A DNA stretch of 64,000 nt from positions 3,361,501 to 3,425,500 of the forward strand of contig NZ_UGOX01000001.1 of the NCBI RefSeq assembly GCF_900461555.1, written 5' to 3'. Shown here piece by piece: positions 8,701-16,182 of this stretch; position 1 is the stretch's first letter; the number at the start of each line of letters is the position of its first letter. Position numbers and translations under genes: made by a program. The notes under the pieces were generated by a model. It saw nothing but the letters and a program-made list of their open reading frames with translations. It made no database searches and was not told the origin of the DNA. This DNA comes from Legionella quinlivanii. GTDB taxonomy: Bacteria > Pseudomonadota > Gammaproteobacteria > Legionellales > Legionellaceae.

Positions 8701-10352
8701 TCATACTCCAGGCCCTTGATTTCCTCAGCCGTGAAGACCAGAACCGCCCCCGGGTATTTTTCCTGAGCCTCCTTTTTATATTCCGGCAGGGTAATGATGG
8801 CAAAATTACTTTGCTTTGCCATGTCCCTTAAGGCCTTTAATTCTTCCGGACTCTGCTTTAACCAGTGCACAATACCCGGTGTCTTCGCCTGCTCAGGCGA
8901 CATCTTGATTTCGGACAGCTCATGTTTGTCAGCGCGGCCGCCCACCACCTGATTCTTTACCTTAATCACCTCATTGGCAAAATGCACCACATTCTCTGGA
9001 CAGCGGTAAGAATGCGGCAGCTCAACCGACGCAAGCGCTAATCCATAGCGCTGCATCATGTTTTCAATAAGCGGCCCTTTCGACAGCTCGTCAAAAAGGC
9101 TTTGGTGGGTATCCATGCACAGGCATAACTGCCCTTCTTTGGCTAACAGCAGCAGATTCTCCAGCTCAAGACCCGATAAATCCTGGGCTTCATCGCCCAA
9201 TACCAAATCATACGGGTCCCGCGGCTTAAACTTTAAGAAATCGAGTGCGACCAGACGCTGGTCTTTAAGATAGTTCTGATAATTCTCATACGCGGCCAAT
9301 ATCCACTGCCGGTCGTCCTGATGCGCATATAAACTGTTCTGTGTTCCAAGACCAAGATAACCCTCAGGGAGAAAATAACCCGATAAAAGACGAAACTCCT
9401 GATACAGCTCATGCCCTTCTTTTAAAAATCGGTCCAGCTGCGCATTCGCATCATCTGGGACTTGGGCCTTCTTTTTCTTGCCTTTCCCCTTTTTCCCGGC
9501 GGCTGCTGCCGCAGGCTTTAATCTATCTCGGCATTTCCCAACATAATCTTTCAGCCACTGCTCAAAATCCTCCTTAACCGCAAGCCTTTTCCCTTCAAAA
9601 TCAGCGGATTGCTGCTCTCGCGCTACCGTCTCATAGGCCTTAAATTCAACCCGGTTTTTAAGCGTTTCAGGCAGCGATAAGCTATCCCATATCGCCTGCA
9701 TCGCCTTCACTAATTCCGGCGACTGTGTTACATACAGGATTTTTCCCGCCGAATCAGGAGGAAGACTCGCAATCAGCTCAAGAATGCGCGACACCGCCAG
9801 ACAGGACTTCCCTGAGCCCGCAGCGCCTCGAATGACCACCGGCGGTCTTACTTTTAAAATCTCTTCCTGCTGACTGCTTAAGCGAATTACGCGCTGATTA
9901 TAATAGTCCAGAGTCACCAGCGGCCGCGTTTTTTGCACAGGACCCGCCGCAGGGCGCGCCGCTTCCAGCGCTTCCTCTGCCATTAACTCCTCAATCTGCC
10001 TGATTATCGATGGACCATACTTCTGACGATACTTTTCGACACCTGCCTTGTCCGAGAACAGCGGCGATTTCTTGTATTCATGATTTTCCGCGATATCCGC
10101 TATAACCAGGCTCTTTTCGCCATTCACCTCGAACTCAACCAACAAGGCGCGATCCGCTTCGTTTAAGCGTGCGCTCGCCAGGCCGTCGCGATCTTTTAAT
10201 TTCTCATAGTATGCCGATTGCGTTTGCTGCCCCTTTAAAGCCTTGGCTAGCTTCTTTACCGGCTTCGGACCCTTGGAATATCCGGCTAATACTGAACGTT
10301 GGATAATGACCCGTTTCCACGGCGCGTTCGCCTCGGCTTTCTTCTTCGGCAT
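5778..10352 (-). CDS. SF1 (UvrD-like) helicase with two helical-ankyrin modules, paralogue A
   Basis: A 1524-residue protein. Residues about 159-610 carry a complete set of superfamily 1 helicase motifs: Q-motif LSSQQEEIL (159-167), Walker A GAAGSGKS (176-183, Lys182), motif II DEAQD (387-391), motif III MDTHQSLF, motif IV LPHSYRCPENVVHF, motif V TAEEIKGLEYENV and motif VI TSSTRATKRLF. A lysine-rich insert lies at 281-297. A low-complexity linker (711-800) and a coiled coil (about 820-885) lead to two copies of a module, each an alpha-helical region ending in an ankyrin pair: about 885-1125 (ENTLLHWAVSNQR) and 1265-1485 (NSLLHWAAANQR). Residues 45-95 vaguely resemble RelE/ParE toxins. All motor residues are intact, so ATPase activity is expected; the biological role is unknown. 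Codons 1-710 are nearly identical to the upstream paralogue. Confidence 0.85.
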   Translation of the reverse strand: MPKKKAEANAPWKRVIIQRSVLAGYSKGPKPVKKLAKALKGQQTQSAYYEKLKDRDGLASARLNEADRALLVEFEVNGEKSLVIADIAENHEYKKSPLFSDKAGVEKYRQKYGPSIIRQIEELMAEEALEAARPAAGPVQKTRPLVTLDYYNQRVIRLSSQQEEILKVRPPVVIRGAAGSGKSCLAVSRILELIASLPPDSAGKILYVTQSPELVKAMQAIWDSLSLPETLKNRVEFKAYETVAREQQSADFEGKRLAVKEDFEQWLKDYVGKCRDRLKPAAAAAGKKGKGKKKKAQVPDDANAQLDRFLKEGHELYQEFRLLSGYFLPEGYLGLGTQNSLYAHQDDRQWILAAYENYQNYLKDQRLVALDFLKFKPRDPYDLVLGDEAQDLSGLELENLLLLAKEGQLCLCMDTHQSLFDELSKGPLIENMMQRYGLALASVELPHSYRCPENVVHFANEVIKVKNQVVGGRADKHELSEIKMSPEQAKTPGIVHWLKQSPEELKALRDMAKQSNFAIITLPEYKKEAQEKYPGAVLVFTAEEIKGLEYENVILYRMLDNDLCREASREWTDGKVPTNRVKRGCGDSRFGPPLNKFFTSSTRATKRLFIDQGDDYPLAPLCNAFKKGIKTPETAFLSDPNLEQTEAERLAQWEEEICRLYQNGKKDMAKNAFDRSLKNQRSYADYDDFLLTKGLIKKEEPPVEKQEEVEAVETQAECPVVAAEPSKPAEAVQEEQAPLSVADKKQSSNRRSNRRNRGNQAATLKTEPKETTASLSRNSQSLSQRIDSLPTRNTLGRSPKFFDSGPGEKFGLPGSLEEIKMQLMSVANEQAAYQDELMNALQKRSSLEEKGAALKAQWASLQQEKQELIAGKPRLSKIEEKIQTDLNNLFNSFTESTLDNTFKKKHPQETIFRWLLLTENGGNDCFISRLKGDNDKWMALKRYFINNPLELEHYFSLKELAKRDPRSGNTYFEILCLKQHGLDFLKEIWDSMSVPEMLDSATLFAFKEILFAAAPGNTWDDLIGKNNVLMYLLNHPTGRPLLKILFSSPLFPTLCCKDKEENTLLHWAVSNQRVNIIIPIMAARASALKEGFVKEEQDVFGMKNKEGLTPLELAKKLNLHLSLNALDCSRYENPAPKKENAPVYDEQYLRTKIQEISTTRGPILIPAVKQLSGEINDLEFAKTKYTRKLLLNKNLTKKGERDKNKLNLRIRVIEGLIKEKQKQQNEEIRDARLMAVSNLTRRRLSVKEIYENLDMLTINIPPDLLYTFLMAAANPNDLPLLMHLFKNNSDGISSWKCFQNYLEENPVLVNFNFSLDELFRQYHDLGKTRFELLARRREGLDFLYLIFTILSIPEKVTIETHRNIMANLFADIAIKQWGSLEESQSLLMYLLNRVQGRFVLSKLPADLLFNLISQQDSQWNSLLHWAAANQRADLISMVLELKQRMQGKASIQQFIDLKNEAGETALDIAKAHNFAQGITLLTGQTALKPGLASYSSLYHSPVTIAAGSSSSSAALTETGSVTLS

Positions 10353-10374
10353 GTAAACTCTGAATACAACTTAA
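8222..10374 (-). repeat. Long direct repeat, copy A (first 710 codons of the helicase gene and leader)
   Basis: This segment matches 11852-14004 at a constant offset of 3630 bases without indels. I can find eleven mismatches by eye over about 2.15 kb, or about 99.5% identity. The left edge falls sharply at codon 710. Beyond it the two genes are still alignable but strongly diverged. At the right edge identity decays just upstream of the start codon, though the -10 box is kept at the same offset. Confidence 0.95.
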
Positions 10375-10390
10375 ATCACAATGGCCCAAT

Positions 10391-10419
10391 ATTATACATA
10401 AAGCACCACCTTCAATCAA
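10391..10419 (-). promoter_or_regulatory. Sigma70-type promoter of paralogue A
   Basis: Read on the minus strand: TTGATT (10414-10419), a 17-base spacer, then a perfect TATAAT (10391-10396), 39 bases upstream of the ATG. The same -10 box and the same 5' leader occur before paralogue B, but the -35 regions differ. The leader has no strong Shine-Dalgarno; only CAGAG is seen near the start codon. Confidence 0.6.
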
Positions 10420-10592
10420 ACAATTCACGACAAACCAAGCATCTGTAGAATTTTCTCAAAAGAAAACAAAGAATATAGGAGCATTACTCAATTAGTAAAA
10501 TCATCGAACCTTGAGGATGTGGCTCTGAAATGAACATTGATAAGAAAGTCTGGTAATCTCAATAATGGCAGCGGTTTATATCAAGTTCCATT

Positions 10593-13500
10593 TTAGGAAG
10601 GCCCCTTGTTTTCCAGCTCCCTTAACACTTGATCCAGATCATCTCCCGGAAAAAGGATTCTTGAGACTGGTTGAACCTGAAGATTTGGGTAGGGACTCCA
10701 TCGACTCGCTCTTCGCTGTTCAGCTTCCAATATCCTTTTCTCTCTGGCTTCCAATAAAGGAAGTAAATTCACGGCATTCTTATTTTTAGCCAAATCAAGG
10801 GGGGTCAAATTAAGATTATTGGCCACTCTAAAGATAACCTTTGGATTGGCGCCAGGTATTATACGGTCTCCTCCAGGTAATGCCGCGTGTCTGGAGCTAA
10901 TAATGATCGACGCCAGATCTTCTCTGTTATTTTCAATAGCCCAATGCAGAAAGGTATTGCCTGATTTATCCTGCAGCTTCATCCCAGGGAAAAAACTGCT
11001 GTCTACAATTGTCTGAAAAAGGCTGATGCCATCTGCACTTCCTGCCAGATGCATAAGAAAATGGTTTTCTGCAGTTACCTCACTCCAATTCAGCCCCTTT
11101 AGATCCGTAAAGAAGACCTGACACATGGTGGTGAATATGCTTCGCACATCCCGATCGATGGGAACAAGAGAAAAGATTAATTCCAGCATTTGCAGCCCCA
11201 CCGGATTGCGGGCTATTGTTTCAAAACGGCTTTTTGTACTGTCCGGTGCTATCTCAAACAATTTTTGCAAGGGAAACCATTGACTCAAACTGGACTCATG
11301 TTCTTCCAAATATCTTCGGAATGCCCTCCATTTGCTCTCATCTTTACTCATCATAATCAAAAAGCAATTCTCGTCCTTGCAGGAAAAATACCGATCAAGA
11401 GCGCTATTCCCAGACTTGCCAAATACACTGTCCAGAAATCCTTTCATCTTTTGATAAACCGGATCTGTCTCCGGAACTCTTGCTGGAACCGTGGACGGCG
11501 CAGCCTGTAATACCCCCCTCCCGTCCGTTATTCCCGTTATCCTTGAACTGGAAGACGGGTTAAAAAATGCAGGCGAACGAACCAGCGGCCCAAAAGGCAG
11601 GGTACTATTCGATTTTTTATCTGTATTTGCCAATGAAACAGGCTTACGCGACAAGCTGGCCGTGGTTTCTTTAGGCTTTGCTTTGGGGGCAGCGGCTTGT
11701 TTACCTTTATCTTCCTGCTTCGGTTGGCTACTAGCCGCCTGCTTTTTATTCGCTGCCCTGGGAACTGCTTTTTCTTTCTGCAAATCATCGCTTTTTTGAG
11801 AGCATCCTGCGGCTTTGGCCACAGCCGGCAAGATCTCAGGTCTTTTCTGGTCCTCAACCTCTTCCTGCTTTTCAACAGGCGGCTCTTCTTTTTTAATCAG
11901 GCCTTTAGTCAGCAGGAAATCATCATAATCCGCATAGGAGCGCTGGTTTTTAAGACTTCGATCAAAGGCATTTTTCGCCATGTCTTTTTTGCCATTCTGA
12001 TACAGCCGGCAAATCTCTTCTTCCCATTGCGCCAGGCGCTCTGCTTCCGTTTGCTCTAAATTCGGATCGCTTAAAAAGGCGGTTTCGGGGGTCTTGATCC
12101 CTTTTTTAAAGGCGTTACACAGCGGGGCTAACGGATAATCATCACCCTGGTCGATAAACAGGCGTTTGGTGGCTCGCGTACTGCTGGTAAAAAATTTATT
12201 TAAGGGCGGACCAAAACGGCTGTCGCCGCAGCCGCGCTTGACACGATTGGTCGGTACTTTGCCATCCGTCCATTCACGGCTCGCTTCACGGCATAAGTCG
12301 TTATCCAGCATGCGGTACAGGATGACATTCTCATACTCCAGGCCCTTGATTTCCTCAGCCGTGAAGACCAGAACCGCCCCCGGGTATTTTTCCTGAGCCT
12401 CCTTTTTATATTCCGGCAGGGTAATGATGGCAAAATTACTTTGCTTTGCCATGTCCCTTAAGGTCTTTAATTCTTCCGGACTCTGCTTTAACCAGTGCAC
12501 AATACCCGGTGTCTTCGCCTGCTCAGGCGACATCTTGATTTCGGACAGCTCATGTTTGTCAGCGCGGCCGCCCACCACCTGATTCTTTACCTTAATCACC
12601 TCATTGGCAAAATGCACCACATTCTCTGGACAGCGGTAAGAATGCGGCAGCTCAACCGACGAAAGCGGTAATCCATAGCGCTGCATCATGTTTTCAATAA
12701 GCGGCCCTTTCGACAGCTCGTCAAAAAGGCTTTGGTGGGTATCCATGCACAGGCATAACTGTCCATCTTTGGCTAACAGCAGCAGATTCTCCAGCTCAAG
12801 ACCCGATAAATCCTGGGCTTCATCGCCCAATACCAAATCATACGGGTCCCGCGGCTTAAACTTTAAGAAATCGAGTGCGACCAGACGCTGGTCTTTAAGA
12901 TAGTTCTGATAATTCTCATACGCGGCCAATATCCACTGCCGGTCGTCCTGATGCGCATATAAACTGTTCTGTGTTCCAAGACCAAGATAACCCTCAGGGA
13001 GAAAATAACCCGATAAAAGACGAAACTCCTGATACAGCTCATGCCCTTCTTTTAAAAATCGGTCCAGCTGCGCATTCGCATCATCTGGGACTTGGGCCTT
13101 CTTTTTCTTGCCTTTCCCCTTTTTCCCGGCGGCTGCTGCCGCAGGCTTTAATCTATCTCGGCATTTCCCAACATAATCTTTCAGCCACTGCTCAAAATCC
13201 TCCTTAACCGCAAGCCTTTTCCCTTCAAAATCAGCGGATTGCTGCTCTCGCGCTACCGTCTCATAGGCCTTAAATTCAACCCGGTTTTTAAGCGTTTCAG
13301 GCAGCGATAAGCTATCCCATATCGCCTGCATCGCCTTCACTAATTCCGGCGACTGTGTTACATACAGGATTTTTCCCGCCGAATCAGGAGGAAGACTCGC
13401 AATCAGCTCAAGAATGCGCGACACCGCCAGACAGGACTTCCCTGAGCCCGCAGCGCCTCGAATGACCACCGGCGGTCTTACTTTTAAAATCTCTTCCTGC

Positions 13501-13982
13501 TGACTGCTTAAGCGAATTACGCGCTGATTATAATAGTCCAGAGTCACCAGCGGCCGCGTTTTTTGCACAGGACCCGCCGCAGGGCGCGCCGCTTCCAGCG
13601 CTTCCTCTGCCATTAACTCCTCAATCTGCCTGATTATCGATGGACCATACTTCTGACGGTACTTTTCGACACCCGCCTTGTCCGAGAACAGCGGCGATTT
13701 CTTGTATTCATGATTTTCCGCGATATCCGCTATAACCAGGCTCTTTTCGCCATTCACCTCGAACTCAACCAACAAGGCGCGATCCGCTTCGTTTAAGCGT
13801 GCACTCGCCAGGCCGTCGCGATCTTTTAATTTCTCATAGTATGCCGATTGCGTTTGCTGCCCCTTTAAAGCCTTGGCTAGCTTCTTTACCGGCTTCGGAC
13901 CCTTGGAATATCCGGCTAATACTGAACGTTGAATAATGACCCGTTTCCACGGCGCACTCGCCTCGGCTTTCTTCTTCGGCAT
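10593..13982 (-). CDS. SF1 (UvrD-like) helicase with one helical-ankyrin module, paralogue B
   Basis: A 1129-residue protein whose first 710 residues are almost the same as paralogue A, with the same helicase motifs (Walker A 176-183, DEAQD 387-391, TSSTRATKRLF near 600). After residue 710 it diverges, but KETTASLSR near 772 and RSP-x-FF near 802 keep alignment with A. It carries a single C-terminal module (about 840-1080) equivalent to each module of A: WRAFRRYLEEHESSLSQWF, KSRFETIARNPVGL, then an ankyrin pair with NTFLHWAIENNREDLASII. It lies 240 bases upstream of A on the same strand. Each gene has its own promoter, so they may be expressed separately. The role is unknown; a translocated nucleic-acid-acting effector and an intracellular defence protein are both conceivable. 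Confidence 0.85.
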   Translation of the reverse strand: MPKKKAEASAPWKRVIIQRSVLAGYSKGPKPVKKLAKALKGQQTQSAYYEKLKDRDGLASARLNEADRALLVEFEVNGEKSLVIADIAENHEYKKSPLFSDKAGVEKYRQKYGPSIIRQIEELMAEEALEAARPAAGPVQKTRPLVTLDYYNQRVIRLSSQQEEILKVRPPVVIRGAAGSGKSCLAVSRILELIASLPPDSAGKILYVTQSPELVKAMQAIWDSLSLPETLKNRVEFKAYETVAREQQSADFEGKRLAVKEDFEQWLKDYVGKCRDRLKPAAAAAGKKGKGKKKKAQVPDDANAQLDRFLKEGHELYQEFRLLSGYFLPEGYLGLGTQNSLYAHQDDRQWILAAYENYQNYLKDQRLVALDFLKFKPRDPYDLVLGDEAQDLSGLELENLLLLAKDGQLCLCMDTHQSLFDELSKGPLIENMMQRYGLPLSSVELPHSYRCPENVVHFANEVIKVKNQVVGGRADKHELSEIKMSPEQAKTPGIVHWLKQSPEELKTLRDMAKQSNFAIITLPEYKKEAQEKYPGAVLVFTAEEIKGLEYENVILYRMLDNDLCREASREWTDGKVPTNRVKRGCGDSRFGPPLNKFFTSSTRATKRLFIDQGDDYPLAPLCNAFKKGIKTPETAFLSDPNLEQTEAERLAQWEEEICRLYQNGKKDMAKNAFDRSLKNQRSYADYDDFLLTKGLIKKEEPPVEKQEEVEDQKRPEILPAVAKAAGCSQKSDDLQKEKAVPRAANKKQAASSQPKQEDKGKQAAAPKAKPKETTASLSRKPVSLANTDKKSNSTLPFGPLVRSPAFFNPSSSSRITGITDGRGVLQAAPSTVPARVPETDPVYQKMKGFLDSVFGKSGNSALDRYFSCKDENCFLIMMSKDESKWRAFRRYLEEHESSLSQWFPLQKLFEIAPDSTKSRFETIARNPVGLQMLELIFSLVPIDRDVRSIFTTMCQVFFTDLKGLNWSEVTAENHFLMHLAGSADGISLFQTIVDSSFFPGMKLQDKSGNTFLHWAIENNREDLASIIISSRHAALPGGDRIIPGANPKVIFRVANNLNLTPLDLAKNKNAVNLLPLLEAREKRILEAEQRRASRWSPYPNLQVQPVSRILFPGDDLDQVLRELENKGPS

Positions 13983-14004
13983 GTAAACTCTGAATACAAC
14001 TTAA
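11852..14004 (-). repeat. Long direct repeat, copy B
   Basis: This is the partner of 8222-10374. The amino-acid changes I see between copies are few: Asn9/Ser9, AlaLeuAla versus ProLeuSer near 439-441, Glu/Asp at 406 and Ala/Thr at 507. Two long direct repeats 3630 bases apart make this locus prone to deletion to a single chimeric gene or to amplification. Confidence 0.95.
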
Positions 14005-14020
14005 TTAGTAATGGTCCGAT

Positions 14021-14048
14021 ATTATACACGCAGACTTTTATCTTGTAA
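14021..14048 (-). promoter_or_regulatory. Candidate promoter of paralogue B
   Basis: On the minus strand a perfect TATAAT (14021-14026) lies at the same distance from the start codon as in paralogue A. The best -35 is TTACAA (14043-14048) with a 16-base spacer, which is weaker than that of copy A. This suggests different promoter strength for the two genes. Confidence 0.5.
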
Positions 14049-14071
14049 TTAGTTTATTTTTAGGACAGTTA

Positions 14072-15865
14072 CTATTTTTGAAACACATAGGTTCCAGGCG
14101 CATCGCAAAGAGGAGGATACCCTTTTTCTGCATTGCCCATTGGAGGAGGAGGAATCTGATTTCCGGATTGTTCAACCAGCCACTGTTGCCACACCGGCCA
14201 CCAGGAGCCTTGATAGGAAGGAGCTTTTTCAAGCCAGCAATCGGAGGTGAGGTATTTGTCATGCGGTTTACGCGTACGAATTTGAAAACTGCGGCCTCGA
14301 TGACCTGGCTCACTGACAATCCCGGCATTATGCCCGCCGCTGGTCAGCACAAAGGTAATTTCAGTGTCAGTGAACAAATGAAGCTTATAGACTGAACGCC
14401 AGGGAGCAATATGGTCGGTTTGCGTGCCGACAAGAAATATGGGCACGCGAATATCACTTAAAGCAATACGCCGATGGTTCACACGGAATCGTCCCTGAAC
14501 CAGATCATTATTTAAAAACAAATTATGCAGGTATTCCGAGTGAAAACGATAGGGTAGCCGAGTGGTATCATGGTCCCAGGCCATTAAATCATTTAAGGGC
14601 CTGCGTGCGCCCAAAAAATAATCATGAATGATTCTTGACCAGACCAGATCATTGGAGCGGATCATACTAAATGCACCAGTCATTTGCTTGCCGTTTAAAT
14701 ACCCCTGCTCCCACATAATATCCTCGAGATAAGTCACCTGGCTGTGATCGATAAATAATTGCAACTCGCCAGGTTCTCTGAAATCAACCTGCGCGGCAAA
14801 AAGAGTCATGCTTTTAAAACGATCATCGGATCGGCCTGCCAGAGAAGCCGCGACCATGCTTAACAGGGTTCCGCCTAAGCAGTATCCTACAGCGTGCACT
14901 TGCTGGGCTGGAACAATATTTAAAATAGCTTGTAAACCTTCCAGAATCCCATGATTAACATAAGTATCAAAACCAAAGTCGCGATCGTCATGCCCAGGAT
15001 TTGTCCAGGAAATCATAAAAACGGTATGGCCTTTGCTGACCAGATATCGAACCAGCGAATTATGCGCTGAAAGATCAAGAATGTAATATTTCATGATCCA
15101 GGCAGGAATAATAAATATGGGTTCCGGATACACTTTTGCGGTGGTCGGAGAGTACTGAATCAACTCCATCAGGCGATTTCTGAACACCACTTTTCCGGGA
15201 GTCACCGCAAGATTCACACCCACCTTAAATTTTTCCATTTCTTTTGAGGGCAGATGCAGCCACTCCCTGAACAGATCGTCCATCAGGTTGGCGGCACCAT
15301 CAAGAAAATTCTGCCCTTTCGTCTCAAAGGTCTTTTCCAGTATTTCCGGATTTGTCCAGGGAAAATTGCTGGGCGAGAAGATATCGAGAAACTGACGCTG
15401 AACAAAATTAACCACCCGCAAATGGTGAGGTGTGGCGCCGCGAATATTCCAGGTCATTTCGTTAATCGCCTGTTCAATCATTAAAAATTGCTGAACATAC
15501 AATGAGAAAGGGAAATTATGCCAGGACTTTTCTTTAAACCGCTTGTCCTCCAGTTTTAGCTGCATGCAATGTTCAGTCAGGCTAGTATTACTCTGTTGGC
15601 AATGGATAGCGAAAAATAATAATCTGATTAGATTTTGCCAATTCTTTCGAGCGATATGAATTTGCCTGGCGGGCGCCATATTGAAATGAGAAAGCCAGTC
15701 AAAAAAAGCAAGCGACACTGACGCAGGCGACAACCATCCGGTAAAGCGGCCTTGCCAGGAGTGTAACAGAATATCGAAAATTTGCCCTTCATAATGCCCA
15801 TTGGCCGGCGGCTCGACCGGTTGCAATGACTTGTTATCTGGATGCGGCTTATTATTTTCTACCAT
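14072..15865 (-). CDS. phaC: Class I polyhydroxyalkanoate synthase PhaC
   Basis: A 597-residue polymerase that joins (R)-3-hydroxyacyl-CoA units into PHA storage granules. The PhaC N-terminal domain comes first, then an alpha/beta hydrolase core with the lipase-like box GYCLGG holding catalytic Cys329. The other triad members are Asp484 (GTQTDHIAPW) and His512 (SGGHNAGIVSEPGH), in line with the known Cys319/Asp480/His508 of the Cupriavidus enzyme. Length fits class I; no PhaE or PhaR subunit gene is nearby. A 50-codon gene lies 29 bases upstream and is probably co-transcribed. A thiolase that could supply acetoacetyl-CoA lies at 38.1 kb, not in this operon. Confidence 0.93.
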   Translation of the reverse strand: MVENNKPHPDNKSLQPVEPPANGHYEGQIFDILLHSWQGRFTGWLSPASVSLAFFDWLSHFNMAPARQIHIARKNWQNLIRLLFFAIHCQQSNTSLTEHCMQLKLEDKRFKEKSWHNFPFSLYVQQFLMIEQAINEMTWNIRGATPHHLRVVNFVQRQFLDIFSPSNFPWTNPEILEKTFETKGQNFLDGAANLMDDLFREWLHLPSKEMEKFKVGVNLAVTPGKVVFRNRLMELIQYSPTTAKVYPEPIFIIPAWIMKYYILDLSAHNSLVRYLVSKGHTVFMISWTNPGHDDRDFGFDTYVNHGILEGLQAILNIVPAQQVHAVGYCLGGTLLSMVAASLAGRSDDRFKSMTLFAAQVDFREPGELQLFIDHSQVTYLEDIMWEQGYLNGKQMTGAFSMIRSNDLVWSRIIHDYFLGARRPLNDLMAWDHDTTRLPYRFHSEYLHNLFLNNDLVQGRFRVNHRRIALSDIRVPIFLVGTQTDHIAPWRSVYKLHLFTDTEITFVLTSGGHNAGIVSEPGHRGRSFQIRTRKPHDKYLTSDCWLEKAPSYQGSWWPVWQQWLVEQSGNQIPPPPMGNAEKGYPPLCDAPGTYVFQK

Positions 15866-15894
15866 TTACAATCCCTTTCAGTGGAAGAGATTTT

Positions 15895-16047
15895 TCAATT
15901 CATAGACCTAATCACATCAAACTCTTCGTCCTGCCCCAGTTCATCACAGAAATGCAGGCTTTCCTGTGCGTTATTTTCTGGCGCTAAAACAACAGTATCC
16001 TCATTATCCTGTTCATCAATGATTTCTTTAACATTTCTATTACGCAT
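15895..16047 (-). CDS. Small acidic protein (50 aa) ahead of phaC
   Basis: A short open frame with ATG at 16045-16047, preceded by a strong Shine-Dalgarno (GGGAGAGG) two bases upstream of the TC-ATG. It stops at 15895, 29 bases before the phaC start. The product is very acidic (EIIDEQDNEDTVV, DELGQDEEFD) with no membrane segment. The ribosome-binding site and operon position make translation likely. The function is unknown; a PHA-granule-associated or regulatory peptide would be a guess. Confidence 0.55.
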   Translation of the reverse strand: MRNRNVKEIIDEQDNEDTVVLAPENNAQESLHFCDELGQDEEFDVIRSMN

Positions 16048-16182
16048 GACCTCTCCCGGATTTAAACTTATATTTTAACTTTAGCCCATAAAATAATTTT
16101 TGCTATCTGACAAGACTTGTTGCCAAAGCAATCACTTGTTGTATATAGTTTTTAATCCCCCCAAGAAAGGAAGGAAGTCATC

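Noticed and set aside
9471..9512. Lysine-rich insert in the helicases as a sequencing or frameshift artefact
   Set aside because: It is present identically in both copies and in frame, so it is a real low-complexity insertion.
8536..13207. Several matching open frames on the plus strand opposite both helicase genes
   Set aside because: They are mirror frames of the same duplicated coding DNA, so they are conserved only because the repeat is. They lack ribosome-binding sites and protein-like composition.
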